Source: Pseudomonas songnenensis
Lineage (GTDB): Bacteria; Pseudomonadota; Gammaproteobacteria; Pseudomonadales; Pseudomonadaceae
Reading direction: 5' to 3'
DNA: 64,000 nucleotides
Assembly: GCF_003696315.1 (NCBI RefSeq)
Contig: NZ_RFFN01000005.1
Location: 186,001-250,000, forward strand
Positions 9,801 through 18,753 of this stretch are shown one piece after another. The notes under the pieces are model-generated. The model ran no database searches. It was not told where the DNA came from and was given only the letters and a program-made list of their open reading frames with translations. Positions within the stretch are counted from its first letter, which is position 1. Each line of letters begins with the position of its first letter. The position numbers and the translations under genes are program-made.

Positions 9801-10542
9801 TTACTTCGAGCGGCTCGGTTACAGCGTCACGCTGGCTGCCAGTGGCGATAGCGCCCGACTGGCCTATGCCGAGCAGACATTCTCTGTCGTGGTGGTCGAT
9901 AGCGAGCTGGCGGACGGCAGCGGGCTTGACCTGCTGGACGCCTTCGAGCGACTGCGCTCGCTGGAGGGCGTGACGGTGTTGGTGAACAGTCGCGAGCCGC
10001 TTTCGGAAAAGGATCTGCAACGTTTGCATGGCTACGCGGCCACCGTGCTGTCCAAAGAGGAAGCGGTGGAACGCCTGGGTGCACTGGTACGCCCGGAGCC
10101 TGCTCTGCCTGCCCCGACTGCCGCTGCTTCGCTGCATCTCGCGGCGCCCGGCCAGCGAGTGCTGCTGGTCGACGAGGATGTGCGCCTGATCTACTCGCTG
10201 ACCGCCCAGCTGGACGAGCTGGGCATCCAGGTCGTGCCTGCCACCAGTGCTGCGGAAGCGCTGGAGCGTTTCGACGAGGATGCCTTCGATCTGGTAGTGC
10301 TGGACATGAGCCGGCCCGACGCGGAAGGTCCGGAGTTGGCGCGGCGGCTTAAGCAGGATCACGACTGCCGCGCGCCGATCATTGCGCTGGTGGGGGCGAA
10401 CGACGAAGGCGCACGTGAACGGTGTATCGCGTCCGATGCCGATGAGGTGCTCACCAAGCCGGTCGAGGCGACGGCCCTGCGTGAATTGTTGCGACGCCGG
10501 CTGGGCCTGGAGTCGGGTACGGACGAGTCGGGAAAGGAGTAG
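6823..10542 (+). CDS. Hybrid sensor histidine kinase: CHASE-PAS-PAS-HisKA-HATPase-REC-REC-REC
   Basis: A 1239-residue membrane kinase. An N-terminal helix (about 13-32) and a second one (about 314-337) flank a periplasmic CHASE domain (FYPGIQAVALARH). Two PAS domains follow (about 355-460 and 465-585), then HisKA with His613 in NMSHELRTPLN, and an HATPase with DSGIGI and GGTGLGLAI. Three receivers are fused: phosphoacceptors Asp906 (ILDILLPD), Asp1026 (VVDSELAD) and Asp1161 (VLDMSRPD). The middle receiver is the most divergent. GAGGAGG precedes the ATG. The next gene, 127 nt downstream, is a REC-PAS-GGDEF-EAL protein and is the obvious candidate phosphorylation target. The ligand is unknown. 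Confidence 0.9.
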   Translation: MDDRPALHSRRSWLPLLVALALMAGLGGWIGWQWHVQEQRSKVEQEQRFTFAVDDIEHTLRERMRAYEMVLRGLAGVVAGSDEVKVDDWARAADQLQLQDFYPGIQAVALARHATSDTLDGIIEQIRSSGRERFRMYPSGVRDEYVVTDYIHPTDWRNRRVLGFDLFSEATRREAIVSTRNSGNPVLTGPLRLKQETEQNVQVGVLLFFPLYAATAPVTTEEERQRAFVGTLHGAFRLTDLMEGILGSRSRMLQLQLFDAANPDSPLLAGRAPVSADAKFQRIRNIYMYGRSWQLQVASTPEYEAVLRDNNRAFSLAAALTAAALFSLLVGGYLYLRERALRNSQMLSLQLQEREARFRQLIEQLPVATLLCNAGGRIELANQSAAQLFGSTAELLAGERVSRYVPGVLGEQVLRQLRETSQLELQAQREDGRSIPVAVSLTSFNHDDALYYVLNLLDLQARKRDEERFRNVVEASPNAFVLVDVHGDIVMVNRQTEVLFGYTRQELLGQPVERLLPEALREAHRGLRQGYTEHPEPRRMGSNRELFGLHRDGSALPVEIGLSPLRSGDEQLVQAVIIDISHRKAAERRLREQADQLAVANRYKSEFLANMSHELRTPLNSILILSDQLRQNGAGNLNEKQVRHADIIHRAGHELLQLINDVLDLAKIESGHMQLKLEPLNLREMLAEQQASLGPMAEQKGLLLKIEVDADVPVTLNSDRARLQQILRNLLTNALKFTEQGEVELLASCRCAEDGPGQTLQLQVRDSGIGIAKDQHERIFQAFQQIDGSISRHYGGTGLGLAITRQLVEVLGGQVTVESELGQGATFTVLLPIAAASGAPTQSLLPPQPQRRGRGPGLLIIEDDTDFASVVAEVGQSHGFTSLICNTGEQGLEALRREHFAAVILDILLPDISGWQIHRELRGDERHQGMPVIIISCVPQPNDWHDDGSRYLVKPVAQSELERIFIELARHEHNPLRLLLVETEPRRRVLIRDYFERLGYSVTLAASGDSARLAYAEQTFSVVVVDSELADGSGLDLLDAFERLRSLEGVTVLVNSREPLSEKDLQRLHGYAATVLSKEEAVERLGALVRPEPALPAPTAAASLHLAAPGQRVLLVDEDVRLIYSLTAQLDELGIQVVPATSAAEALERFDEDAFDLVVLDMSRPDAEGPELARRLKQDHDCRAPIIALVGANDEGARERCIASDADEVLTKPVEATALRELLRRRLGLESGTDESGKE

Positions 10543-10669
10543 CGATTGGTGCAGGCGGAACATGACAGTGCCGTGGCGTTGGTCTGCCCGGGGTGCGTGC
10601 GGTGCGTGACTGCCACGAGTGGTGTGCATTGCCGGCGGTTTGACTTAGTTGGCTTGGAGGTTGGCGATA

Positions 10670-12781
10670 ATGCAAACGCAGCTTAAGCCCAGGTCACGCA
10701 GCCGTACGCTGCTGGTGGTGGACGACCGTGAAGCAAATCTGGTCGCGATGGAAGCGCTGCTGGGCGACGGCGACTGGCAGGTGCATACGGTCAACTCCGG
10801 CGAGGCGGCGCTCAAGGCGCTGCTGGAGCTGGATGTCGAACTGGTGCTGCTGGATGTGCAGATGCCAGGCATGGACGGTTTCGAGGTTGCCCGGCTGATG
10901 CGCGGCAGTCCGCACACCCGCTATACGCCGATCATCTTCGTGTCGGCGATTGCCCATACCCGTGACTCCGTGCTGCGCGGCTACGCCACCGGGGCGGTGG
11001 ACTTCATCCTCAAGCCATTCGATCCGCAGGTGCTCAAGCACAAGATCAATACCTTGCTCGCCCATGAGCACAATCGCCGGGATCTGCAACTGCTTACCCA
11101 GCAGCTCGATAGCGCCCGCGCCTTCAATGCCTCGGTGCTGAGCAATGCAGCCGAGGGTATCCTCGTGGTCGGCGAGGACGGTTACATCAGCTTTGCCAAC
11201 CCTGCCATCGCCGGGATGCTGCACCGTCGCGTCGAGGATCTGCAGGGCACGGCGCTGCTGTCGCACCTCGCAGCCCCGGAAATGCCGGCTAGCTGGCACG
11301 AGTCGGATTTCTATCGCTACTGGCGCAGCGGCTCCACCTATCGTCTTCACGAGGCGCAGCTGCATACCGCCAATGGCACACCACTGCCGGTGGCGCTGTC
11401 GAGCTCGCCGCTGCCCCGCCAGCAGCGCTCCATGGTAGTGATCGCGCTGGATATGTCGGTGGTGCGCAACCTGCACGTTCAGCTCGAGACGCAGGCGGTC
11501 ACCGATTCGCTGACCGGCCTGCTGAACCGGCGTGGCTTCCACCAGGCGCTGGAGTCCTCGCTGGCGCGGGTGGACCGTAATGGCAAGCGCATGGCGATCC
11601 TCTATATCGATCTGGACGGCTTCAAGCGCATCAATGATTCTCTCGGCCATGATGCCGGCGACGAGATTCTCTGCAAGGTGGCGCGTCTGCTGGAAACCTG
11701 CATGCGCCCCTACGACATCATCGCGCGCATGGGCGGGGATGAGTTCACCGCACTGCTGGATTCGCTGGATCACCCCGAAGATGCGGCACGGGTGGCAGAA
11801 AAGCTGATCGAGCTGATCTCGGTGCGGCACAAGGTCGACGGCACCGAGGTGACGCTGGGGGCCAGTATCGGCATCGCGCATTTCCCCGATTGCGGCGTCA
11901 GTGTCGATCAGCTGTTGCGCTCGGCTGACATGGCCATGTACGAGGCCAAGCGTGCTGGTCGCCGACAGTACCGTTTCTTCTCCAGCGACATGAACGAGCG
12001 TGCCCATGCCCGCCTGATGATGGAGGAGAACCTGCGCAGCGCCACCGAGCGCAACGATTTCGAGCTGCTCTATCAGCCGCAGGTCATGCTCGCCAGCGGC
12101 AAGCTCAGGGGGTTCGAGGGCTTGCTGCGCTGGCCGCAGGGCGACGTTGGCCAAAACGAGCCTGGCGTGTTCATTCCACTGCTGGAGGAGACGCGCCTCA
12201 TCGAGCGGGTCGGCGACTGGGTGCTGCGCGAGGGCATGAACCAGTACGGCCAATGGCTTCCATCGTTCGGTAGCGATCTGATTCTCAGCCTGAACGTCAG
12301 TCCGGTGCAGTTCAGCCGTGCCGGACTGTTCGACTCGCTTCGTCGATTGCTCGACGAATATCAGCTCGATCCGGCGCAGCTGGAACTGGAAGTCACCGAG
12401 GGCACGCTGATGCAAGACCTCGAGCAGAGCTGCGACAAGCTCCGTCAGCTGCGCAAGCTCGGCGTGCGGGTGGCTATCGACGACTTTGGCACCGGTTATT
12501 CATCGCTGGCTTATCTTCGGCATTTCGAGCTGGATACGCTGAAGATTGACCGCCTGTTCATCGCCAACATGATGGATTCCCCGCGCGATGCAGCGGTCGT
12601 CAGTACCATCATCGACCTCGGGCGCAACCTTGAGCTGGAAGTGGTGGCCGAGGGCGTCGAAACCGTCGCACAGCGCGACTGGCTGATAGCGAACGGTTGC
12701 GATGTCATGCAGGGCTTTCTGGTATCGCCTGCGGTAACGGCCGAGCAGGCCCGCGCGTTCCCCTCACAGCTCAACTGGTAG
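10670..12781 (+). CDS. Response regulator with REC-PAS-GGDEF-EAL domains (c-di-GMP turnover)
   Basis: A 703-residue protein. The receiver (about 8-130) has Asp62 in LVLLDVQMPGMDG and the conserved Lys in ILKPFD. A PAS domain follows, then GGDEF with an intact ARMGGDEF and an inhibitory RxxD site (RPYD) five residues before it, then an EAL domain. The EAL signature is EGL (GFEGLLRW), a tolerated variant; LNVSPVQF, LEVTEG, DDFGTGYSS, LKIDR and VAEGVE are all present, so both synthesis and hydrolysis of c-di-GMP are possible. The ATG at 10670 has GGAGG 9 nt upstream and replaces an upstream in-frame TTG. The neighbouring hybrid kinase probably controls it. Confidence 0.9.
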   Translation: MQTQLKPRSRSRTLLVVDDREANLVAMEALLGDGDWQVHTVNSGEAALKALLELDVELVLLDVQMPGMDGFEVARLMRGSPHTRYTPIIFVSAIAHTRDSVLRGYATGAVDFILKPFDPQVLKHKINTLLAHEHNRRDLQLLTQQLDSARAFNASVLSNAAEGILVVGEDGYISFANPAIAGMLHRRVEDLQGTALLSHLAAPEMPASWHESDFYRYWRSGSTYRLHEAQLHTANGTPLPVALSSSPLPRQQRSMVVIALDMSVVRNLHVQLETQAVTDSLTGLLNRRGFHQALESSLARVDRNGKRMAILYIDLDGFKRINDSLGHDAGDEILCKVARLLETCMRPYDIIARMGGDEFTALLDSLDHPEDAARVAEKLIELISVRHKVDGTEVTLGASIGIAHFPDCGVSVDQLLRSADMAMYEAKRAGRRQYRFFSSDMNERAHARLMMEENLRSATERNDFELLYQPQVMLASGKLRGFEGLLRWPQGDVGQNEPGVFIPLLEETRLIERVGDWVLREGMNQYGQWLPSFGSDLILSLNVSPVQFSRAGLFDSLRRLLDEYQLDPAQLELEVTEGTLMQDLEQSCDKLRQLRKLGVRVAIDDFGTGYSSLAYLRHFELDTLKIDRLFIANMMDSPRDAAVVSTIIDLGRNLELEVVAEGVETVAQRDWLIANGCDVMQGFLVSPAVTAEQARAFPSQLNW

Positions 12782-12806
12782 GTCCAGCTGAGTGGTGTGA
12801 CGTCGC

Positions 12807-13715
12807 TCAGCGCCGGACCGGAAACTGCTCATGCAGCTGCGCCAGGTGCAGATCCTTTTGGTTCCAGAGTTCGTTCACCCACTGCTGAAACGCCAGCCGG
12901 TACGCTTCGTCCTGATCGTAGTTCCTGCCGAGAAACTCGGCTGGCAACTGCTGCGCCGTGATCCGCACCACCACCTGATGAATGTTGCCGGCAAGCAGAT
13001 CCCAGAAGCTGGGCCGGCCGTCGGGGTAGTGGATGGTGATATTGATCAGCGCTGTCAGCTGCTCGCCCATGGCGTCGATGACGAAGGCGATGCCGCCGGC
13101 TCGGGGCTTTAGCAGGTAACGGTAGGGCGAAGCCTGCTCGCTGTGCTTGTTTTCGGTGAAGCGTGTGCCTTCGAGGAAGTTGAATACCGACACCGGGTTG
13201 GTCCGATAGCGCTCGCAGGCCTTGCGGGTCGTGGCCAGGTCCTCGCCCCGTTTCTCCGGGTACTTGGCCAGGTACTCCTTGCTGAAGCGCTTCATGAAGG
13301 GAAACTCCAGCGCCCACCAGCACAGGCCGATCACCGGAACCCAGATCAGCTCCTGCTTGAGGAAGAACTTGAGGAACGGCATGCGCCGGTTGAGCTGGTA
13401 CTGCAGCACGAGGATATCCGCCCAACTCTGGTGGTTGCTGGTCACCAGATAGGAGTGATGCATGTCGACCTGATCCAGCCCCTGCACGTCCCAACGGATC
13501 GGGCGAACCAGGTCCATCCAGAAACTGTTCATCGCGATCCAGGACTCGGCGATCCAGTGCATGCCGAAGCGCAGGCTGCGTTGTACCGCTGGAATGGGGA
13601 CTGCCAGCTTGAGCAGTGACAGGGCGAACAGCGGCCAGCACCAGAACAGGGTATTGAGCGCCAGCATCAGGGCGGCGAGGCTGCCGCGCAGCGGGGCGGG
13701 GAGGAAGCTCAGCAT
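12807..13715 (-). CDS. Membrane-bound PlsC-like acyltransferase (YihG type)
   Basis: A 302-residue acyltransferase with a hydrophobic N-terminus and the HX4D active-site motif in SNHQSWADI; the substrate-binding region reads FLEGTRFTENK. It resembles E. coli YihG and related 1-acylglycerol-3-phosphate acyltransferase-like proteins of the inner membrane. The ATG at 13715 (MLSFLPAPLRG) with GAGAA upstream was preferred over an in-frame ATG 36 nt earlier. It lies downstream of pta on the same strand, separated by 132 nt with a GC-rich hairpin, so may be transcribed separately. It converges on the GGDEF-EAL gene. Confidence 0.82.
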   Translation of the reverse strand: MLSFLPAPLRGSLAALMLALNTLFWCWPLFALSLLKLAVPIPAVQRSLRFGMHWIAESWIAMNSFWMDLVRPIRWDVQGLDQVDMHHSYLVTSNHQSWADILVLQYQLNRRMPFLKFFLKQELIWVPVIGLCWWALEFPFMKRFSKEYLAKYPEKRGEDLATTRKACERYRTNPVSVFNFLEGTRFTENKHSEQASPYRYLLKPRAGGIAFVIDAMGEQLTALINITIHYPDGRPSFWDLLAGNIHQVVVRITAQQLPAEFLGRNYDQDEAYRLAFQQWVNELWNQKDLHLAQLHEQFPVRR

Positions 13716-13800
13716 GAAATTCTCATCGATACGGCTGATTCGAGGCGCCAAGAGTAGCGATTATGCGCTGAACTGCAACTATCGAGAGGGAGGGTTGATC

Positions 13801-13831
13801 GCTGCCGCCGGCGCGCAGGCGCGGCGGCAGC
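13801..13831 (-). terminator. GC-rich hairpin downstream of pta
   Basis: GCTGCCGCC (13801-13809) pairs perfectly with GGCGGCAGC (13823-13831) just after the pta stop codon. There is no T-run on either strand, so termination would be weak or Rho-assisted. Confidence 0.4.
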
Positions 13832-13847
13832 AATCGTCGATGGCCGA

Positions 13848-15944
13848 TCAGGCCTTCTGGTTGGCGGCCTGCAGCGCGGTCAGCGCGATGGTGAAGACGA
13901 TGTCGTCCACCAGGGCGCCACGCGACAGGTCGTTCACCGGCTTGGCCAGGCCCTGCAGCATCGGGCCGACGCTGAGGCAGTTGGCGTTGCGCTGAACGGC
14001 CTTGTAGGTGGTGTTGCCGGTGTTCAGGTCGGGGAAGATGAACACCGTGGCCTGGCCGGCCACCTTGCTGTTCGGCGCCTTCTGCCGGCCGACGCTGAGC
14101 ACGGAGGCGGCGTCGTACTGCAGCGGGCCGTCGATCGGCAGCTGCGGTGCACGTTCCTGGGCGATACGCGTGGCTTCGGCGACCTTTTCGACTTCCGCAC
14201 CGCTGCCGGAACTGCCGGTGGAGTAGCTGATCATCGCCACGCGCGGGTTGACGCCCAGTGCCACGGCGGACTCGGCGCTCTGCAGGGCGATCTCGGCCAG
14301 CTCGGTGGCACTCGGATTCGGGTTCACCGCGCAGTCGCCATAGACCAGTACCTGGTCCGGCAGCAGCATGAAGAACACCGAGGACACCAGGCTATAGCCC
14401 GGTGCGGTCTTGATCAGCTGCAGGGCCGGGCGGATGGTGTTGGCGGTGGTGTGCACGGCGCCGGAAACCAGGCCGTCGACTTCATCCAGCGCCAGCATCA
14501 TGGTGCCGAGCACCACAGTGTCCTTCAGCTGCTCGCGGGCATCGTCGGGCGTCAGGCCCTTGGCCTTGCGCATCTCGCACATCGGCTCGACGTAGCGGTT
14601 GGCAATGCTGTCCGGATCGAGGATTTCCAGGCTGGCCGGCAGGCTGATGCCCTGTTCGCGGGCGACCTGCTGGACTTCCTCCGGCTTGGCCAGCAGCACG
14701 CAGCGGGCAATGCCACGCTCCTGGCAGATGGCGGCGGCGCGAATGGTGCGCGGCTCGTTGCCTTCCGGCAGCACGATGCGCTTGTTGGCATCCTGGGCGC
14801 GCTTGACCAGCTGATAGCGGAACGCGGCCGGCGACATGCGCAGCTCGCCACGTGGCACGCTGCAGCGGGTGTGCAGGAACTCGGGGTGCAGGTGCTTGGC
14901 GATGAAGTCGGTCACGCGGGTGGCGCGCTCGATATCGTCCGCCGGGGTTTCCTTGTTCAGGCCGAACAGGTTGTTGGCCGTGTCGTAGGAGTTGGTCTCC
15001 ACGGTCATCACCGGCAGGCCGCCGTCCAGTGCGGCCTTGCACAGTTCGAGGATGCGCGGGTCCGGCGCGAAGTCGCTGCACAGCAGCAGGCCGGCGAGCT
15101 TCTCGCCATTCAGCGAGGCCAGGCTGGCGGCGAGGATGATGTCGTCGCGGTCGCCGGGTGTGACCACCAGAACGCCCGATTGCAGCAGCTGCACGGTGTT
15201 TGGAACGGCACGTGCACACAGCACGATCTTGTTGACGCGGCGCTGATCGGCTTCGCCGGCATTGAGCACCTGCGCGCCGAGCAGTTCGGCGATGTCACGG
15301 GTGCGCAGGGCGTTGAGTTCCTCGGAAAACGGAATGGCGCCGAGCAGCTGGAAGTCGGCACTGCCCAGCAGTGGCAGGTGCTGCTTCAGGCTGTCGATGA
15401 AGGCCGGCAGGCCTTCCTCTGTCTTCACCTTGTTGAGGATGACGCCGAGCACCTTGGGATCCTTGGCGCCGCCATACAGCTGTGCCTGGATTTCGATGCG
15501 CTCGGCCAGACGCTTGAGGCTGTCATTGCCCTGAGCGGCGATCAGGATCACTTCGGCGTCGAGACTCTTCGCCAGTTGGGTGTTGATGCGCTGGGTGTAG
15601 TTCGATTCGCGAGTCGGCACCATGCCTTCGACGATGACTACGTCCTTGCCGGCTGCAACCTGTTGGTAGCGGCTGACCACGTCCTCGAGCAGCAGATCGA
15701 TCTCGCCATCGGCGAGCTGGCGCTCTACCTGTTCCAGCGGCAGCGGCTCGGGGGAGGTCAGCTTCAGTGTGCGTTCGACCAGAATGCAGGAGCGTTCGCG
15801 GCCCTGGTCGACGGGGAAGGGTTGCGCGATCGGCTTGAAGAAGCCGACTTTCAGTCCAGCGCTTTCCAGCGCACGGATCAGGCCGAGGCTGATGGAGTTG
15901 AGGCCGCCGCCGAAACCGGTAGGGGCGAGGAAGATTGTGTGCAT
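13848..15944 (-). CDS. pta: Phosphate acetyltransferase (long, three-domain type)
   Basis: A 698-residue Pta that interconverts acetyl-CoA and acetyl phosphate. The N-terminus is a BioD-like P-loop domain (APTGFGGGLNSISLGL), followed by a DRTGG domain (VVTPGDRDDI) and the C-terminal catalytic PTA/PTB domain (from about 370: VLPEGNEPRTIRAA ... SYSTGSSGSGAEVEKV). Length matches the large Pta of E. coli and Pseudomonas. AAGGAGAT precedes the ATG. It lies 163 nt downstream of ackA on the same strand with a hairpin terminator between, so it may have its own promoter or partial read-through. Together they form the acetate overflow and assimilation pathway. Confidence 0.95.
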   Translation of the reverse strand: MHTIFLAPTGFGGGLNSISLGLIRALESAGLKVGFFKPIAQPFPVDQGRERSCILVERTLKLTSPEPLPLEQVERQLADGEIDLLLEDVVSRYQQVAAGKDVVIVEGMVPTRESNYTQRINTQLAKSLDAEVILIAAQGNDSLKRLAERIEIQAQLYGGAKDPKVLGVILNKVKTEEGLPAFIDSLKQHLPLLGSADFQLLGAIPFSEELNALRTRDIAELLGAQVLNAGEADQRRVNKIVLCARAVPNTVQLLQSGVLVVTPGDRDDIILAASLASLNGEKLAGLLLCSDFAPDPRILELCKAALDGGLPVMTVETNSYDTANNLFGLNKETPADDIERATRVTDFIAKHLHPEFLHTRCSVPRGELRMSPAAFRYQLVKRAQDANKRIVLPEGNEPRTIRAAAICQERGIARCVLLAKPEEVQQVAREQGISLPASLEILDPDSIANRYVEPMCEMRKAKGLTPDDAREQLKDTVVLGTMMLALDEVDGLVSGAVHTTANTIRPALQLIKTAPGYSLVSSVFFMLLPDQVLVYGDCAVNPNPSATELAEIALQSAESAVALGVNPRVAMISYSTGSSGSGAEVEKVAEATRIAQERAPQLPIDGPLQYDAASVLSVGRQKAPNSKVAGQATVFIFPDLNTGNTTYKAVQRNANCLSVGPMLQGLAKPVNDLSRGALVDDIVFTIALTALQAANQKA

Positions 15945-16054
15945 GGCATCTCCTTGAGGACAGGGTGCTCGGGATAACGGTGCTGGGCGCCGGCTAGGCT
16001 AGGGCACTTGTGCCGGGGCGGGAACTGCCTGATTGCCGCGGCGCTCATGTGCAA

Positions 16055-16083
16055 AGACCCGACGGCCGGAGGCTGTCGGGTCT
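16055..16083 (-). terminator. Hairpin terminator after ackA
   Basis: AGACCCGAC (16055-16063) pairs with GTCGGGTCT (16075-16083), 9 bp with an 11-nt GC-rich loop. On the minus strand it is followed by TTTGC, a short U-tract. It separates ackA from pta. Confidence 0.6.
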
Positions 16084-16107
16084 CTGAATCGCTGCCTGCG
16101 TTCGCTC

Positions 16108-17295
16108 TCAGGCGTCCAGCAGGGCCAGCGTATCGAGGGCGATCTGACGCTCCTCGTTGGTCGGAACCACCATGACGCGCGGGCTGCCTTCGGCCTGGAT
16201 TTCGCCAGCGACGCCACGGGTGCAACGGGCATTGGCTTCGGCGTCGAGCTTGAAGCCGAACAGCTTGAGGTGTTCCAGGGTGCGCTCGCGCACCGCCGAG
16301 GAGTTTTCACCGATACCACCGGTAAACACCAGGCCGTCCAGCTGCGGCAGCGCACAGGACATGGCGGCCAGCGACTTGGCCAGGCGGTAGCAGAACACTT
16401 CGAAGGCCAGCACGGCGCCCGGATGACCGGCGTTGCGGGCATCGGCCAGGGTGCGCATGTCGTTGGACAGGCCGGACAGCCCCTTCAGGCCGCTCTCCTT
16501 GTTGAGCATGTTGTCGATCTTGGCCAGGTCCCAGCCCAGGGTCTTGTTCAGGAAGTTGTGCAGGCTCGGGTCGACGTCGCCGCTGCGGGTGCCCATTACC
16601 AGGCCTTCGAGCGGCGTCAGGCCCATGCTGGTGTCGCGGCTTTCGCCATTGACCACCGCACAGGTGGAGCAGCCGTTGCCCAGGTGCGCGACCAGCCAGC
16701 TGCTGTTTTCGACCGGTACACCGGCCAGCTCGGCGGCGCGCTTGCTGACGAAGCGATGACTGGTGCCATGGAAGCCATAGCGGCGTACGCCATGCTCCTT
16801 GTAGAGCACATCCGGCACCGCGTAGCGGTAAGCGTGTTCCGGCATGGTCTGGTGGAAGGCGGTATCGAACACGCCTACCTGCGGCAGTTCGGGGAACAGA
16901 TTGATGGCGGCATGGATGCCGCTGAGGTTTGCCGGGTTGTGCAGCGGAGCCAGTTGAATGTTGGCTTCGATGCCAGCCAGGGTTTCGTCGTTGAGCAGAG
17001 AGGATGCGAAGAATTTCTCACCGCCGTGCACGACGCGGTGACCGATGCCGTCGAGGTGGCCGCCAGCGGCTTCTTCCACGCGCGGCAGAATCTGGGCGAG
17101 GGCAGCCTGATGATCTGCGTTGGGCACCTTGACGCTTTCCTTGCCAGCGGCGCTCTCGAAGTGGATTACGGCTTCCGGGCTGCCGATGCATTCGGCCAGG
17201 CCTTGTAGCGGGAAGGTCGCTTGCGCTTCGTTGACCAGGGCGAACTTGATCGACGAGCTGCCACAGTTAATCACCAGGATGTTACGAGCCGACAT
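16108..17295 (-). CDS. ackA: Acetate kinase
   Basis: A 395-residue ASKHA-fold kinase that converts acetyl phosphate and ADP to acetate and ATP. The N-terminal phosphate loop [11 protein letters not shown], the catalytic FHGTSHRFV and [13 protein letters not shown], the TRSGDVDP segment and the C-terminal [15 protein letters not shown] are the family signatures. The ATG at 17295 follows CCAAGGAGCACC and gives the usual length; the upstream in-frame ATG would add 30 unconserved residues. It precedes pta and is divergent from slyD. Confidence 0.95.
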   Translation of the reverse strand: MSARNILVINCGSSSIKFALVNEAQATFPLQGLAECIGSPEAVIHFESAAGKESVKVPNADHQAALAQILPRVEEAAGGHLDGIGHRVVHGGEKFFASSLLNDETLAGIEANIQLAPLHNPANLSGIHAAINLFPELPQVGVFDTAFHQTMPEHAYRYAVPDVLYKEHGVRRYGFHGTSHRFVSKRAAELAGVPVENSSWLVAHLGNGCSTCAVVNGESRDTSMGLTPLEGLVMGTRSGDVDPSLHNFLNKTLGWDLAKIDNMLNKESGLKGLSGLSNDMRTLADARNAGHPGAVLAFEVFCYRLAKSLAAMSCALPQLDGLVFTGGIGENSSAVRERTLEHLKLFGFKLDAEANARCTRGVAGEIQAEGSPRVMVVPTNEERQIALDTLALLDA

Positions 17296-17532
17296 CGGTG
17301 CTCCTTGGTTCTCTAATGTTATTGAAATGGGTGCCAAAGATACTTTTCGCCGATTCTTGCACATCGGCCGTGAAAGCGATGCCATCCAAAGGTTGTAGTC
17401 ACATATTCCATGGCACTACATTTGGCGTCCGGCGACAAACGGCAGCGGTCCGTTCATCCACGGCCGGTTCGCATTCGGCGCGGTGGATGGTTAAACTTCG
17501 ACATCCATTCTCTAAAGCAAAGGTTCTGCCCC

Positions 17533-18018
17533 ATGCTGATTGCCGCTAACAAGGCTGTCTCCATCGACTACACGCTCACCAACGACGCCGGTGAGGTGAT
17601 CGACAGCTCGGCCGGCGGCGCGCCGCTGGTCTACCTGCACGGCGCAGGCAACATCATTCCGGGTCTGGAGAAGGCCCTCGAGGGCAAGCAGGGCGGTGAC
17701 CAGATCCAGGTCGCCATCGAGCCTCAGGACGCTTACGGCGAGTACAGCCCGGAGCTGGTTGCTACCCTCAATCGCGCCATGTTCGAAGGCGTCGACGAAC
17801 TGGAGGTGGGCATGCAGTTCCACGCTTCCGGTCCTGACGGCGGCATGCAGATCGTTACCATCCGCGACGTCGAAGGCGATGACGTGATCGTCGACGGCAA
17901 TCATCCGCTGGCAGGCCAGCGTCTGAACTTCGACGTCAAGGTCGTCAACGTGCGCGACGCCAGTGAAGAAGAAGTGGCCCACGGCCACGTTCATGGCGAA
18001 GGTGGTCACCACCACTGA
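17533..18018 (+). CDS. slyD: FKBP-type peptidyl-prolyl isomerase, SlyD-like
   Basis: A 161-residue SlyD-type protein: FKBP half (YTLTNDAGEVIDSS ... PLVYLHGAGNIIPGLEKAL), an inserted chaperone (IF) domain, and a His-rich C-terminal tail (HGHVHGEGGHHH) for nickel or zinc binding. It assists folding by cis-trans proline isomerisation and may buffer metal ions, for example in nickel-enzyme maturation. The ATG at 17533 with AAAGG about 9 nt upstream was chosen over a distant in-frame start that adds 41 low-complexity residues. An intrinsic terminator follows. Confidence 0.9.
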   Translation: MLIAANKAVSIDYTLTNDAGEVIDSSAGGAPLVYLHGAGNIIPGLEKALEGKQGGDQIQVAIEPQDAYGEYSPELVATLNRAMFEGVDELEVGMQFHASGPDGGMQIVTIRDVEGDDVIVDGNHPLAGQRLNFDVKVVNVRDASEEEVAHGHVHGEGGHHH

Positions 18019-18085
18019 TCCGGTCGCCGTTTAGGCGTCCGCACGCACAGCGGCAGGAACGGCTGCTGTGCCGATCGAAAGAAGA

Positions 18086-18119
18086 GCGCTCCGGTCGTTT
18101 GCCGGGGCGTTTTTTTCGT
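18086..18119 (+). terminator. Intrinsic terminator after slyD
   Basis: CGCTCCGG and CCGGGGCG form a GC-rich stem (one G-T pair) with a short loop, followed directly by TTTTTTT. It lies between slyD and the glutathione peroxidase gene on the plus strand. Confidence 0.85.
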
Positions 18120-18132
18120 TAGGAGAGATGAC

Positions 18133-18615
18133 ATGAGCGCATTCCACCAATTGGTGTTGCCAGGCCTGGGCGGTGAGGAGCTGCCTCTGGCGCAGTTCGG
18201 CGATCAGATCACGCTGGTGGTCAATGTCGCCTCGCAGTGCGGGCTGACGCCGCAGTACGCCGGCCTCGAGCGGCTGCAGCAGCAGTACGCGTCCCGTGGA
18301 TTCAGCGTGCTGGGGGTGCCATGCAATCAGTTCGCTGCGCAGGAACCGGGCAGCGACGAGGAGATCCGCTCGTTCTGCAGTCTCAACTACGGCGTCACCT
18401 TTCCCTTGAGTGGCAAGCTCGAGGTGAACGGTCCGCAGCGGCATCCGCTGTATCGCTTGCTGGCTGGGGAGGGAGCCGACTTTCCGGGCGACATCACCTG
18501 GAATTTCGAGAAATTCCTGGTCGGCAAGGACGGGCGTGTACTGGCGCGCTTCTCGCCACGCACCGCACCCGACGATCCCGCCTTGATTCACGCCATCGAA
18601 AGCGCACTGGCCTGA
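18133..18615 (+). CDS. Glutathione peroxidase family protein
   Basis: A 160-residue thiol peroxidase of the GPx/BtuE family. The peroxidatic Cys36 is in NVASQCGLTPQY, followed by VPCNQFAAQEPG and the WNFEKFLV tetrad motif with the conserved Trp and Asn. It reduces peroxides in the cytoplasm, probably with thioredoxin or glutathione as donor. TAGGAGAG precedes the ATG. It sits just past the slyD terminator. Confidence 0.9.
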   Translation: MSAFHQLVLPGLGGEELPLAQFGDQITLVVNVASQCGLTPQYAGLERLQQQYASRGFSVLGVPCNQFAAQEPGSDEEIRSFCSLNYGVTFPLSGKLEVNGPQRHPLYRLLAGEGADFPGDITWNFEKFLVGKDGRVLARFSPRTAPDDPALIHAIESALA

Positions 18616-18753
18616 TCGCCGTTGGCGGCCGCATCTGCGCGGCCGCTTTCTTTCCCGTTGTTGCCATCCTGAAAACATCGTTGCCCTGTTAGCGCTGGAT
18701 AAGCGTCGTGGATGATGCTGTGCCGGCGAGACGACCGGTCATATTCTTGGGCC

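Noticed and set aside
14451..15977. 508-codon plus-strand open frame
   Set aside because: It is antisense to pta and shows only shadow-frame composition.
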